Assembly: GCA_964535025.1 (NCBI GenBank)
Contig: CAZHRW010000228.1
Location: 1-25,296 of the forward strand
Direction: 5' to 3'
DNA length: 25,296 bases
Origin: JAAYZK01 sp964535025
Lineage (GTDB): Bacteria; Planctomycetota; Phycisphaerae; SM23-33; FEN-1343
Shown here: piece by piece, positions 13,123 to 20,308 of the stretch
How positions within the stretch are numbered: the first letter of the stretch is position 1
Layout of the letters: every line of letters starts with the position of its first letter
Notes under the pieces: model-generated
The model's database searches: none
What the model was told of the DNA's origin: nothing
The model's input: the letters and a program-made list of their open reading frames with translations, nothing else
Made by a program: the position numbers and the translations under genes

Positions 13123-14438
13123 GGGCCCTCCTCGATTCGCTTGAGCACCATCGCCGCCGACTGGCCCATGTGGCTGATCGCCTGGACCAGCGCGTAGCGG
13201 ACCGGCCCCTCGAGCGCCTCGCGGCGGATGACCAGGTGCTCGCACGCCGGGGCCGGTGCGGTGAAGTTCACGGTGGGGCAGATCACGCCGGCGCGGACCG
13301 CCGCGGCGGCCAGGACCGCCGCGATGCCGCCGGCGCCGGCGGCGCAGTTGCCCACCAGGGACGTCGGCGAGAACACCGCGACGGGCGCGCCGCCGAGCAC
13401 CTCGCCCAGGGCGGCCGCCTCGGCGTCGTCCTCGCGGCCCACGCCGGTGCCCTGGGCGACGACGAGGTCCAGCCGGTCGGCCGTGATGCCCGCCTGCTCG
13501 AGGGCCCGCGCGGCGGCCCGCGCGACGTTGCCCGCCTGCGGCCGGGACGGGTCGGCCCCCGCCGGGTCGGTGGCGGCGGCGAAGCCGACGATCTCGGCGT
13601 AGGGGGCCGCACCGCGGCGGCGGGCGCCGTCGAGGGTCTCGAGGATCAGCAGGCCGGCGCCCTCGCCGATGACCATGCCCCCATGGCCGATATCGAACGG
13701 ACGGCACACCGTCGCCGGATCGCGCCCGTCGGTGGCGGCGAGACGCCCGAGCAGGGCCTGCCGCAGCACGCCCATCGGGTTCAGGCGGCTCTCGGCCCCG
13801 CCGGCGACCGCGGCCTCGGCGCTGCCGCGAGCGACCTGGGCGGCGGCTTCGCCGATCGACAGCAGGCCCGAGGCCTCGCCGCAGGTGATCGTGTTCGACG
13901 GGCCCCGCAGGTCGTGGATGATCGTCACGTGGCAGGCGAGCATGTTCGGCAGGTACTTCAGCAGCCACAGCGGGGTGAGGTTCGTGATGCCCTCGGCGCC
14001 CCAGCGGTGGAAGTCGAAGCGGCCGTCGGCGTCCAGGGCGCTCCGGATCGCCTGGCCCAGCTCGTTCATGTCGGCGCAGATCAGCCCGGCGCCGATATTG
14101 CAGGCGACGCGGCCGCCGTCGAGGTCGACGCCGTCGGGGTCGATTCCCCGGGTGGTCAGCTTCGCGTCGCGGAAGGCCAGGTCGGCCCCGGCGACGGCCA
14201 GCTCGATGTCCCGCGCCATGACCTTGACGGCCTTGCGGTAGCTCTTGGGGACGAATTCGCGGGCCGAGAAATCATCCACCTGCCCGCCGGCGGTGCAGGC
14301 GAACCCCGACGGGTCGAACCGGTCGATCCGGCGGACGGCCCCGGCGCCGTGGCGGGCGGCGTCCAGGAGGGGCTCGACGCCGATCCCGGCCGCGGTGACG
14401 GCGCCCAGGCCCGTGATGACCACGCGCCGGCCGGTCAC
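13119..14438 (-). CDS. Ketosynthase homologue with altered active site (KS-beta/chain-length-factor-like)
   Basis: This 439-residue protein has the thiolase-fold ketosynthase frame: RRVVITGLGAVTAAGIGVE, PFDIGHGGMVIGEGAGLLILE and VGFAAATDPAG. The nucleophile position keeps Cys186 (NTITCGEASG). The two catalytic histidines are replaced, by Gln329 in VVAQGTGVGRED and Asn364 in SLVGNCAAGAGG, and the usual Lys before the second His is Thr359. Normal decarboxylating condensation is therefore unlikely. A chain-length-factor-like partner of the intact ketosynthase encoded next to it is more plausible. It differs from classical chain-length factors, which lose the Cys instead. Translation starts with GTG in a GTGA overlap with the upstream dehydratase. 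Family is certain; role is inferred. Confidence 0.85.
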   Translation of the reverse strand: MTGRRVVITGLGAVTAAGIGVEPLLDAARHGAGAVRRIDRFDPSGFACTAGGQVDDFSAREFVPKSYRKAVKVMARDIELAVAGADLAFRDAKLTTRGIDPDGVDLDGGRVACNIGAGLICADMNELGQAIRSALDADGRFDFHRWGAEGITNLTPLWLLKYLPNMLACHVTIIHDLRGPSNTITCGEASGLLSIGEAAAQVARGSAEAAVAGGAESRLNPMGVLRQALLGRLAATDGRDPATVCRPFDIGHGGMVIGEGAGLLILETLDGARRRGAAPYAEIVGFAAATDPAGADPSRPQAGNVARAAARALEQAGITADRLDLVVAQGTGVGREDDAEAAALGEVLGGAPVAVFSPTSLVGNCAAGAGGIAAVLAAAAVRAGVICPTVNFTAPAPACEHLVIRREALEGPVRYALVQAISHMGQSAAMVLKRIEEGP

Positions 14439-14911
14439 GAGCCGTGCTCCCGGGTGAAACGGCCCAGCAGCCGCAGGAACTGCTCGGTGAAGACGAAGTT
14501 CTCGCTCGGAAACGCCATGCCCGCGAGGTTCCGGTCGATGTGGCTGAACATCAGGTCCACGCCGCCGATGACCGCATCGTCGCGGCGGATCGTCCCGGCG
14601 ACGGCGGCGGCGTCGTCGGCGAGGTGGGTGATCTCGGTGTGGTAGATCAACTGGTCGCCCGGGCGGACCAGGACCTCCAGCTCGGCCCTGGTGATCTTCG
14701 CGAGGATGACCTTCTCGGCGAAGTCGCGGGCGTGGCCGACCAGGATGCCCCCGGTCTGGGCCACCCCCTCGATCATCAGCGAGAAGGGCATGACCGGCCA
14801 GGCCGCCCAGTGGTCGTGCAGGTGCTCCTCGGCCAGCGAGACGTTCTTGACGGCGGTGGCGGACCGGTGGGGTTGAAAGTCGATGAAGCGGTCAATCCAG
14901 ATCCAGCGCAT
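14435..14911 (-). CDS. FabA/FabZ-like hot-dog dehydratase (second copy)
   Basis: This is a 158-residue hot-dog fold protein. FabZ-type enzymes dehydrate 3-hydroxyacyl-ACP to trans-2-enoyl-ACP. The catalytic pair is present as His34 (HDHWAAWPVMP) and Glu48 (LMIEGVAQTGG), with exactly the spacing of the other dehydratase in the operon. The usual Gly after PVMP is replaced by Phe43, close to the active site, so substrate choice or activity may differ. C-terminal residues ~120-158 extend past the normal FabZ end and are helical. The start ATG 14911 has GGAG eight bases before it and lies 31 nt after the ACP. Its stop overlaps the next gene's GTG. Confidence 0.82.
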   Translation of the reverse strand: MRWIWIDRFIDFQPHRSATAVKNVSLAEEHLHDHWAAWPVMPFSLMIEGVAQTGGILVGHARDFAEKVILAKITRAELEVLVRPGDQLIYHTEITHLADDAAAVAGTIRRDDAVIGGVDLMFSHIDRNLAGMAFPSENFVFTEQFLRLLGRFTREHGS

Positions 14912-14942
14912 CGTCGGCTCCGCCCTTGCTCGTTCGCGGCCG

Positions 14943-15338
14943 CTAGCCCGCCGCGCCGATCTTGGCGACGAGGTAGTTCACGATGGTGTCGACCCTGAAG
15001 AGGGTGGCCATGTTATTGATGTCGGGGTTCTGCTCGAAGTCGGCGAAGTCGGCGTGGGGCATCCGCTGCTTGAGCGTGGCCAGCCCGGCGTCGGTGAGCT
15101 TGCCGTCGGCGACGTACTCGGGGTTGTTGAGGATGTTGTCGGGGAACAGCTCGCCGCGCGGGATCTTGATGTCGAAGGCCTTCTCGAGGCGGAAGACGAT
15201 GTCGAGGAAATCGATGCTTTCAGCGCCCAGATCCTCCGTCAGCGTGGCCTCCGGCGTGACTTCGTCGGCGTCGACGCCCAACGCTTCCTCCAACGTTTCC
15301 CGCACCTTTTCGAAGACGTCGTCCCGAGTCATCGGCAT
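14943..15338 (-). CDS. Elongated acyl carrier protein
   Basis: This is a 131-residue acyl carrier protein, well above the usual ~75-85. The phosphopantetheine site is Ser41 in DLGAESIDFLD (an ESI variant of the common DSL). N-terminal helix I (VFEKVRETLEEALGV) and the acidic loop before the serine are standard. After KAFDIKIPRGEL, an insertion of about 45 residues (roughly 65-110, including NNPEYVADGKLT and LKQRMPHADFADF) precedes the final helix VDTIVNYLVAKIG. Start ATG 15338 has AGGAG at 8-nt spacing; the in-frame ATG at 15332 is spaced worse. It lies between two dehydratases and presumably carries the growing chain for all enzymes of the operon. Confidence 0.88.
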   Translation of the reverse strand: MPMTRDDVFEKVRETLEEALGVDADEVTPEATLTEDLGAESIDFLDIVFRLEKAFDIKIPRGELFPDNILNNPEYVADGKLTDAGLATLKQRMPHADFADFEQNPDINNMATLFRVDTIVNYLVAKIGAAG

Positions 15339-15428
15339 GATTGTCGCTCCTGGTTCCTTTCTGCCGCGTCCGTCCGTGGCCGGCGGACCGACTGTCGTCC
15401 AACGGTATAGACCCCGCGCCGGTGAAAG

Positions 15429-15938
15429 TCAACGCCTACCCGGCGGCGCGGGCCGATCGGGGGCGTCCGCGTCGCCGCCGCACAGGGCGAACTGCCGGCG
15501 CAGATCGGCCAGGATCGCCCGGTCGGCCTCGGCGGCCGTCGGGTCGGTGTCGGCCAGGCAGAAGGCCCGCAGCTCGATTCTCGCCTGCAGGGCCGTCCGG
15601 CCGTCGACGGTGCCCGTGCAGCGGAAGGCGTGCACCTCGCCGTCGACCTTCCCGGCCGTCGCCTCGACCCGCAGCGTCTGGCCCGGGGCGACGAAGCTGG
15701 CGTAGCGGACGTTCCGCGCCCGCCGCAGCACCACGATGCTCTTGCGCCACCCCGTCGCCAGCCGCACCAGCCACGCCGCCGACTGGGTGCACGTCTCCAG
15801 CATCAGCACCCCGGGCATGACCGGAAACGCCGGGAAGTGGTCCGCCAGGTACTCCTCGGCACTGGTCAGGCACTTCGTCGTGACGATCCGCTCGCCCGGC
15901 GTGAGCTGCTCGATCCGATCGACCAACTGGAACTTCAT
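15429..15938 (-). CDS. FabZ-like 3-hydroxyacyl-ACP dehydratase (first gene of operon)
   Basis: This is a 169-residue hot-dog dehydratase, expected to convert 3-hydroxyacyl-ACP to enoyl-ACP. The canonical segment DHFPAFPVMPGVLMLETCTQ carries catalytic His34 and Glu48. The following strands (RNVRYASFVAPGQTLRVEA, RCTGTVDGRTALQARIELRAF) are typical of FabZ. The last ~25 residues are polar and probably disordered. The start ATG 15938 has GGGAG close upstream, and the leader carries an 8-bp hairpin (15953-15972) behind a plausible promoter. A 90-nt gap separates it from the ACP gene, the widest in the operon. It is probably not the housekeeping fabZ, given its company, though that cannot be excluded. 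Confidence 0.87.
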   Translation of the reverse strand: MKFQLVDRIEQLTPGERIVTTKCLTSAEEYLADHFPAFPVMPGVLMLETCTQSAAWLVRLATGWRKSIVVLRRARNVRYASFVAPGQTLRVEATAGKVDGEVHAFRCTGTVDGRTALQARIELRAFCLADTDPTAAEADRAILADLRRQFALCGGDADAPDRPAPPGRR

Positions 15939-15952
15939 GCGCCGCTCCCGAG

Positions 15953-15972
15953 GCCGGACACCCTTGTCCGGC
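15953..15972 (-). promoter_or_regulatory. Leader hairpin/operator ahead of the ketosynthase operon
   Basis: GCCGGACA and TGTCCGGC form a perfect 8-bp inverted repeat around a 4-nt centre, between the predicted transcription start (~15979) and the ribosome site. As RNA it would be a strong stem beside the Shine-Dalgarno; as DNA it could be a repressor site. A related TGTCCG/CGGACA palindrome sits in the same place before another gene (18274-18289). Confidence 0.45.
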
Positions 15973-15985
15973 TGCAAGAGGGAAA

Positions 15986-16014
15986 ACTCTACTGGGCCCG
16001 GCGCCCAAATGCAA
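15986..16014 (-). promoter_or_regulatory. Probable promoter of the five-gene ketosynthase operon
   Basis: On the minus strand a -35 TTGCAT (16009-16014) and a -10 TAGAGT (15986-15991) are 17 bp apart. They lie in the 154-bp gap between the aminotransferase stop and the first dehydratase. The predicted start is near 15979, giving a ~40-nt leader with the hairpin at 15953-15972. Confidence 0.5.
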
Positions 16015-16092
16015 GGGTCTTGTGGGGTTGTCCCCCCTCGGTGGGGCGCGGCCGTTGCCGTCGTCGGCCGTGCCTCGGCAAGCCTGCCGTCC

Positions 16093-17205
16093 TCAGGCCA
16101 GGGATCGCAGGATCTCCAGGCCCTGAGCGAGCTTATCGTCGCTGGTGGCGTAGGAGAGGCGGAAGTGCGTGTCGGCGTCGGAGAAGACGTTGCCCGGGAT
16201 GATCAGGACGTTGTGGGCGATGGCCTTGGTGACGAACTCGGTGGCGGTCTGCCCGGCCGGGGCGGGGACGAACGCGTAGAAGGCCCCGCCGGGGGCGATC
16301 AGCCCGAACGGCTCGCCGAGGGCGTCGACGACCATGTCCCGCTTGCGGCGGTAGGCCGTGACGTAGTCGCCGACGTCCAGCGTCAGGGCCACCACCCCGG
16401 CCGCCTGGGCCATCGAGGGGGCGCAGACGAAGCTGTACTGCTGGAGCATCGTCATCGCCTCGATCAGGTGCCTGGGCCCCGCGCACCAGCCCAGCCGCCA
16501 GCCGGTCATGGCGTACGTCTTGGAGAACCCGCGCATCACCAGCGTGTTGTCGTACAGGGGCGCGATCGACGCGAACGGCGCATCGTAGCAGAAGGCGTCG
16601 TAGATCTCGTCGGTGATCACCAGCAGGTCGTGCCGGCGGGCGAGCTCGGCGATGGCGGCGAGTTCGTCGCGGGTGTAGACCACCCCGGTCGGGTTGGCGG
16701 GGGTATTGAGCACGAGGATCCGCGTCCGCTCGGTGATCGCCGCCTCGATCTTGGCCGCGTCGGGCCGGAAGTCCGGGTAGGTGTCGACCGGAACCGGCAC
16801 GCCGCCGTAGAGGTTGACCAGGTGGCGGTACATCACGAAGTAGGGATCGAGGATCACCACCTCGTCGCCGTCGTTGAGCAGGGCCATGAACGCCAACACC
16901 AGCGCGCCGGAGACGCCGGAGGTGACCAGGTGCCCGTAGTCGTCGCCCCAGCCGAACTCGGTGGCGATGATCCGTCCGACGGCCTCGCGCAGGGCGGCGT
17001 CGCCCTGGGTCTGGGTGTACTTGTTGAACCCGCGCTGGATGGCCCCGATGGCCTCGGCCTTGACGGCGTCGGGCACGTCGAAGTCCGGCTGGCCGATCGA
17101 CAGGTTGATCGGGTCGGTCATCGTCGCGGCCAGGTCGAACACCTTGCGGATGCCGCTGGCGTCGATGAGGTCCACGCGATCGGCGAGTGGGAATGGGCCG
17201 GCCAT
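16093..17205 (-). CDS. Class I/II pyridoxal-phosphate aminotransferase
   Basis: This is a 370-residue fold-type I aminotransferase that moves an amino group between an amino acid and a 2-oxo acid. The PLP lysine is Lys229 in GFSKTYAMTGWRLGW. The PLP/substrate elements NTPANPTGVVY, VITDEIYDAFCYD and the C-terminal FRLSYATSD (carboxylate-binding Arg) are all present. The sequence style fits the AspC/Ib-gamma group (aspartate, aromatic or branched-chain substrates), but the substrate cannot be fixed. Start ATG 17205 has GGAGGAG upstream. It lies 52 nt after the small basic protein gene and may be co-transcribed with it. The ketosynthase operon downstream appears to have its own promoter. Confidence 0.9.
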   Translation of the reverse strand: MAGPFPLADRVDLIDASGIRKVFDLAATMTDPINLSIGQPDFDVPDAVKAEAIGAIQRGFNKYTQTQGDAALREAVGRIIATEFGWGDDYGHLVTSGVSGALVLAFMALLNDGDEVVILDPYFVMYRHLVNLYGGVPVPVDTYPDFRPDAAKIEAAITERTRILVLNTPANPTGVVYTRDELAAIAELARRHDLLVITDEIYDAFCYDAPFASIAPLYDNTLVMRGFSKTYAMTGWRLGWCAGPRHLIEAMTMLQQYSFVCAPSMAQAAGVVALTLDVGDYVTAYRRKRDMVVDALGEPFGLIAPGGAFYAFVPAPAGQTATEFVTKAIAHNVLIIPGNVFSDADTHFRLSYATSDDKLAQGLEILRSLA

Positions 17206-17257
17206 GGATACTCCTCCCGGGGGTGAGGGTGCGCCGCCGGTCGTCCGGCGCGGGGCG

Positions 17258-17500
17258 CTAGTCCTCGGCGGGGGCTTCTTCGGCCGCTTCGGCGCCGGTG
17301 GCTTCCTTCTCGGCCGCGGGCTTGGCCGCGGAGGCCTTGCGGGCGCTCTTGACGCGTGTCTTCGGCAGGCCGATCGGGCTGTCGTTTTCGGGGTCGAACT
17401 TGCCGTTGTCGGTCATGACGACGATCCGCTCGGCCCGGCGAAGCACGTTCCGGCCGGCGGCCACGCCCGACTTGATATGCAGCGTACGGTCAACGCTCAT
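17258..17500 (-). CDS. PVC-type small basic protein with acidic tail
   Basis: This is an 80-residue protein. Residues ~1-53 match the short 'small basic protein' family of Planctomycetes, Verrucomicrobia and Chlamydiae: MSVDRTLHIKSG, then RNVLRRAERIVVM, then SPIGLPKTRVK. The family's function is unknown to me; conservation and charge suggest nucleic-acid or ribosome association, which is inference. Unlike the usual short members, this one carries a ~27-residue Ala/Glu/Lys-rich tail ending in acidic residues. The start ATG 17500 has AGGAG nine bases upstream. It lies 23 nt after the membrane-protein gene and 52 nt before the aminotransferase, probably in one transcript. It is a useful lineage indicator for the window. 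Confidence 0.8.
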   Translation of the reverse strand: MSVDRTLHIKSGVAAGRNVLRRAERIVVMTDNGKFDPENDSPIGLPKTRVKSARKASAAKPAAEKEATGAEAAEEAPAED

Positions 17501-17523
17501 CCATCATACTCCTGCTTGGCTGT

Positions 17524-18246
17524 TCACTGATCCCGCCTCAAGCCGCTGACGCGGGACCGGGAGAAATCGTGCGTGTCCTTCAACGGCCAGGACGCCTTGC
17601 GCCCCAGCTTCATCAGCGCCTCGCGGCGCTGCTCTACATCCTCGGGGGCCATCTCGCCCAGGTCCGCCGTATCCAGCACGGAGAAACGCCCTGTCGCCTC
17701 ATCCCGCAGCACGTAGGGCATGAGGCCCTCGGACCACAAATACCGGTGGATCGCCCGGGCATCCTGCGCCGAGGCGATGTTCTCGGCGACGACCAGGACG
17801 CGATCCTTGCCGTCCAGTCGCCGGAGGGCCTCCTGCTGGGCGGCGTCATAGCTGTAGCCGGCGGCGCCGTCGCCGCCATCGAACAGCGACGGCACGCCCG
17901 CCGACGCGGTCCGCCCGGCGGCGGCGCGGTGCCCGACGAGGTGGCCCACCTTGTAGGCCCCGCCCAGCAGCAACAGCGCGACCACCGCGGCGATCGCGCC
18001 GCTGACCGACCCGAACGTCAGCCGCAGGTGCCGCCCGTCGATCCGCACGAGCGGCTCAACCTGCCCGTGAGGGCGGGCCGTCGGCTGCATGCCGTCCAGC
18101 CCCGCCGGCTGGTGCAGCGGCACCGAGGCGCGCTGTTCGTCGGCGGGCCGGTCGCCCGGGCGGATCCACGACGGCGTTCGCACGCCGGCCTTGTCCGTCC
18201 GGGAGATTACCTCGAACAGTGCCGTACTGGCTTTTCGCTTGGCCAT
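17524..18246 (-). CDS. Single-pass membrane protein of unknown function
   Basis: This is a 240-residue protein I cannot assign to a named family. Residues 1-75 are polar and basic at the start (MAKRKASTALFEVISRTDK), then proline-rich. One membrane segment follows at ~79-105 (SGAIAAVVALLLLGGAYKVG). The C-terminal ~125 residues form a compact alpha/beta-looking domain (DRVLVVAENIASAQDARAIHRYLWSEGLMPYVL) that resembles SPOR-type peptidoglycan-binding domains in pattern, without a clear signature. The topology would be an N-terminal cytosolic part and an outer C-terminal domain. Start ATG 18246 has CGGAG seven bases upstream and a strong promoter at 18300-18328. It leads the possible operon with the small basic protein and aminotransferase. 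Confidence 0.7.
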   Translation of the reverse strand: MAKRKASTALFEVISRTDKAGVRTPSWIRPGDRPADEQRASVPLHQPAGLDGMQPTARPHGQVEPLVRIDGRHLRLTFGSVSGAIAAVVALLLLGGAYKVGHLVGHRAAAGRTASAGVPSLFDGGDGAAGYSYDAAQQEALRRLDGKDRVLVVAENIASAQDARAIHRYLWSEGLMPYVLRDEATGRFSVLDTADLGEMAPEDVEQRREALMKLGRKASWPLKDTHDFSRSRVSGLRRDQ

Positions 18247-18273
18247 GGGCCGCTCCGACACACGTCACTTCCC

Positions 18274-18289
18274 TGTCCGACGCCGGACA
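18274..18289 (-). promoter_or_regulatory. Leader palindrome TGTCCG-4-CGGACA
   Basis: A perfect 6-bp inverted repeat with a 4-nt centre lies just after the predicted transcription start (~18293) of the membrane-protein gene. The half-sites are the same hexamers as in the leader of the ketosynthase operon (15953-15972), in the opposite arm order. Confidence 0.4.
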
Positions 18290-18299
18290 CAGTCCAACA

Positions 18300-18328
18300 A
18301 TGCTAGTCGGTGGGCGGCGGAGTGTCAA
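18300..18328 (-). promoter_or_regulatory. Promoter of the membrane-protein operon
   Basis: On the minus strand a perfect -35 TTGACA (18323-18328) is followed after 17 bp by -10 TAGCAT (18300-18305). Transcription would start near 18293, about 47 nt before the ATG at 18246. This is one of the best promoter matches in the window. Confidence 0.7.
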
Positions 18329-18393
18329 GACCGGGAACGGACGGCGCCGATCGAAAATCGAACCAGGAATGGCCCGGGCCGGTCGTCGCTGTT

Positions 18394-19902
18394 CTACAGG
18401 TTGCCGAGCGACAGCCCGCCGCCGGGGAACTCCAGGCCGCCGCGGCGGGGCCGCTTGCGCTGGGGTGCCGCCTTGGCGGGCGCCTCGGCGGCCTCGGGGC
18501 GGCCGCCGATGGGCCCGGTGTCGCTGAGGGCCTTGATCGACAGGGAGATCCGACGGGCGTCCTCGTCGACGCTGAGGACCTTGACCGTGATCGTCTCGCC
18601 CGGGCGGACCGCGTCGGTGACGGCGCGGACGTGGTCGTTGGACAGCTCGCTGATGTGCACCAGCCCCTCGACGCCCGGGGTCAACTGCACGAAGGCGCCG
18701 AAATCGGCGGTGCGGACGACGGTGCCCTCCACGACGCTGTCGGCCGGCCAGCGGGCGGCGGCCCCGACCCACGGATCATCGCCGACCCGCTTGAGCGAGA
18801 GGCTGATCCGGCGGCGGTCGATCTCGACCTTCAGCACGCGGGTGCGGACGACGTCGCCGACGTTGACCACCTCGCAGGGATGCTTGACGCGGCGTTCGAA
18901 GGTCAGCTCGCTGATCGGGATCAACCCGTCGACCCCTTCTTCCAGCTCGACGAACGCACCGAAATCCGCCAGGCGGACGACGCGGCCGGTGACGATGTCG
19001 TCGACGACCCACTTGTGCTCGGCGCTGTCCCACGGGTCGGGTTTGACCTGCTTGAGGCCCAGCGAGATCCGCTCCCGTTCGCGGTCGATCTTCAGGATCG
19101 CCACCTGGACCTCCTGGCCCGGTTGGACGACCGCGGCGGGGTCGTCCACGCGGGCGTAGCTCATGTCGCTGACGTGCAGCAGGCCGTCCACGCCGCCGAT
19201 GTCCACGAAGGCACCGTAACTGACGATGCTGCGGACGGTTCCGGTGACAACCTGGCCCTCGGCCAGCGCGTCCATCGTCTCGGCCTTGGCGATGGCGGCC
19301 TGCTCTTGGAGCAGTTCGCGACGGCCGACGACGACGCTGTCGTTGCGGATCTCCAGCACCTTGGCCGCCAGCTTTTCGTTGACGTAGGGGGCCAGGTCCT
19401 CGATGCGGTGCAACTCGATCTGGCTGATGGGCATGAACGCCCGGATGCCGTTGACGTTGAGTTCCAGCCCGCCGGTGTTCAGTGCCGTGACCCGTCCTTC
19501 GACGATCTGGCCGACCTCGATGTCGTCCCAGGAGGCGTCCTCGATGGTGCCCTTGCGGGAGACGGTGGTCAGCCCCTCGCCGGCGTTGTAGCCGGTGACC
19601 TTGACCTCGATCACCGAGCCGACTTCCGGCAGGGGCTCATCGCCGAACTGGATGGCCGGGAGGACGCCTTCGCTCTTGCCGCCGAGATCGACGAAGATGT
19701 CGTCGCCTCGCACGGCAATGACGCGGCCTTGCACGAGCCCATCCTCACCGGCGGCGGCCTGCCGCCCCGGCGCCTCGGCGTCGACGATGTCGGCCAGGCT
19801 CATGTCGCCCAGGGCCGCGTCGAGTTCCTGTTGCAGTTCCGGGTCCATCTGCCCGCCGCCGAGATACGTGTTGGCGGCCTTGTCTTGTTCTTTACTGCTC
19901 AT
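18394..19902 (-). CDS. rpsA: 30S ribosomal protein S1
   Basis: S1 binds mRNA on the small ribosomal subunit and helps initiation. The 502-residue product contains five S1/OB repeats at about 55-124, 130-200, 215-285, 300-372 and 388-460. The last three are near-canonical (SYGAFVDIGGVDGLLHVSDMS, DFGAFVELEEGVDGLIPISEL, DFGAFVQLTPGVEGLVHISEL), while the first two are more diverged, as is normal for the ribosome-binding half. Enterobacterial S1 has six, so this is a shorter bacterial form. A basic tail (QRKRPRRGG) ends the protein. The start ATG 19902 has AAGGA six bases upstream and a good promoter (19980-20008). It appears to be monocistronic. Confidence 0.93.
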   Translation of the reverse strand: MSSKEQDKAANTYLGGGQMDPELQQELDAALGDMSLADIVDAEAPGRQAAAGEDGLVQGRVIAVRGDDIFVDLGGKSEGVLPAIQFGDEPLPEVGSVIEVKVTGYNAGEGLTTVSRKGTIEDASWDDIEVGQIVEGRVTALNTGGLELNVNGIRAFMPISQIELHRIEDLAPYVNEKLAAKVLEIRNDSVVVGRRELLQEQAAIAKAETMDALAEGQVVTGTVRSIVSYGAFVDIGGVDGLLHVSDMSYARVDDPAAVVQPGQEVQVAILKIDRERERISLGLKQVKPDPWDSAEHKWVVDDIVTGRVVRLADFGAFVELEEGVDGLIPISELTFERRVKHPCEVVNVGDVVRTRVLKVEIDRRRISLSLKRVGDDPWVGAAARWPADSVVEGTVVRTADFGAFVQLTPGVEGLVHISELSNDHVRAVTDAVRPGETITVKVLSVDEDARRISLSIKALSDTGPIGGRPEAAEAPAKAAPQRKRPRRGGLEFPGGGLSLGNL

Positions 19903-19979
19903 ACCACGTCCTTGTATCCAGGCGATCCGCGAGTCGGCGAGTTGGGGCGTACATCCGGGACGGCATGGTTCTGTTACGG

Positions 19980-20008
19980 ATCATAACAATGGAAAGGCAC
20001 ACGGTAAA
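19980..20008 (-). promoter_or_regulatory. rpsA promoter
   Basis: On the minus strand a -35 TTTACC (20003-20008), 17-bp spacer and strong -10 TATGAT (19980-19985) place the start near 19973. The ~70-nt leader has no evident structure. Confidence 0.65.
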
Positions 20009-20251
20009 TGCGGAAAAACGCCCTCGTCGCCTCGTCCAACGTCACCGCCGACGCGCCCAGGGTCGCAGACCAAGAGCTCTGTCGGTTGTTTGTCGGTGAA
20101 CCTTGACAGAAGATTCGCGCTTACTCCGGTCTCAATCGGGGCTTCCATATCACCGGCTCGCGCGGGCGGGCGGCGCCCGCACGGGCACTATTGCCTACTA
20201 TACGAAAAAGCCGCATGGCGGATCGACCCCTCTGTCGCCCGGCTTCGCCGG

Positions 20252-20308
20252 GAAATCCGAAGCACGAAGCTCGAAATACGAAACAAGTTCGAAACGGCAA
20301 AACGGAAA
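20252..20308 (+). repeat. Dispersed repeat, copy C, between comF and rpsA
   Basis: The repeat core GAAATCCGAAGCACGAAGC continues into TCGAAATACGAAACAA. It has an internal 7-nt duplication (ACGAAGC) relative to copies A and B and an extended flank (GAAACGGCAAAACGGAAAA) also seen inside the A/B pair. It lies 120-170 nt past the comF stop, but in the opposite sense to comF. Confidence 0.8.

Noticed and set aside
11446..13197. 583-residue plus-strand open frame spanning the GH43 end and the ketosynthase
   Set aside because: It is a shadow of both real genes; the VHPVHPVH part is only the tandem GTCCATCCG repeat translated.
13170..14645. 491-residue plus-strand open frame over the KS-beta gene
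   Set aside because: It is antisense to a gene with clear ketosynthase motifs and has no recognisable domain.
18310..19986. 558-residue plus-strand open frame antisense to rpsA
   Set aside because: It is Asp/Val/Leu-rich because it reads opposite S1 repeats; no start signals or domain are visible.
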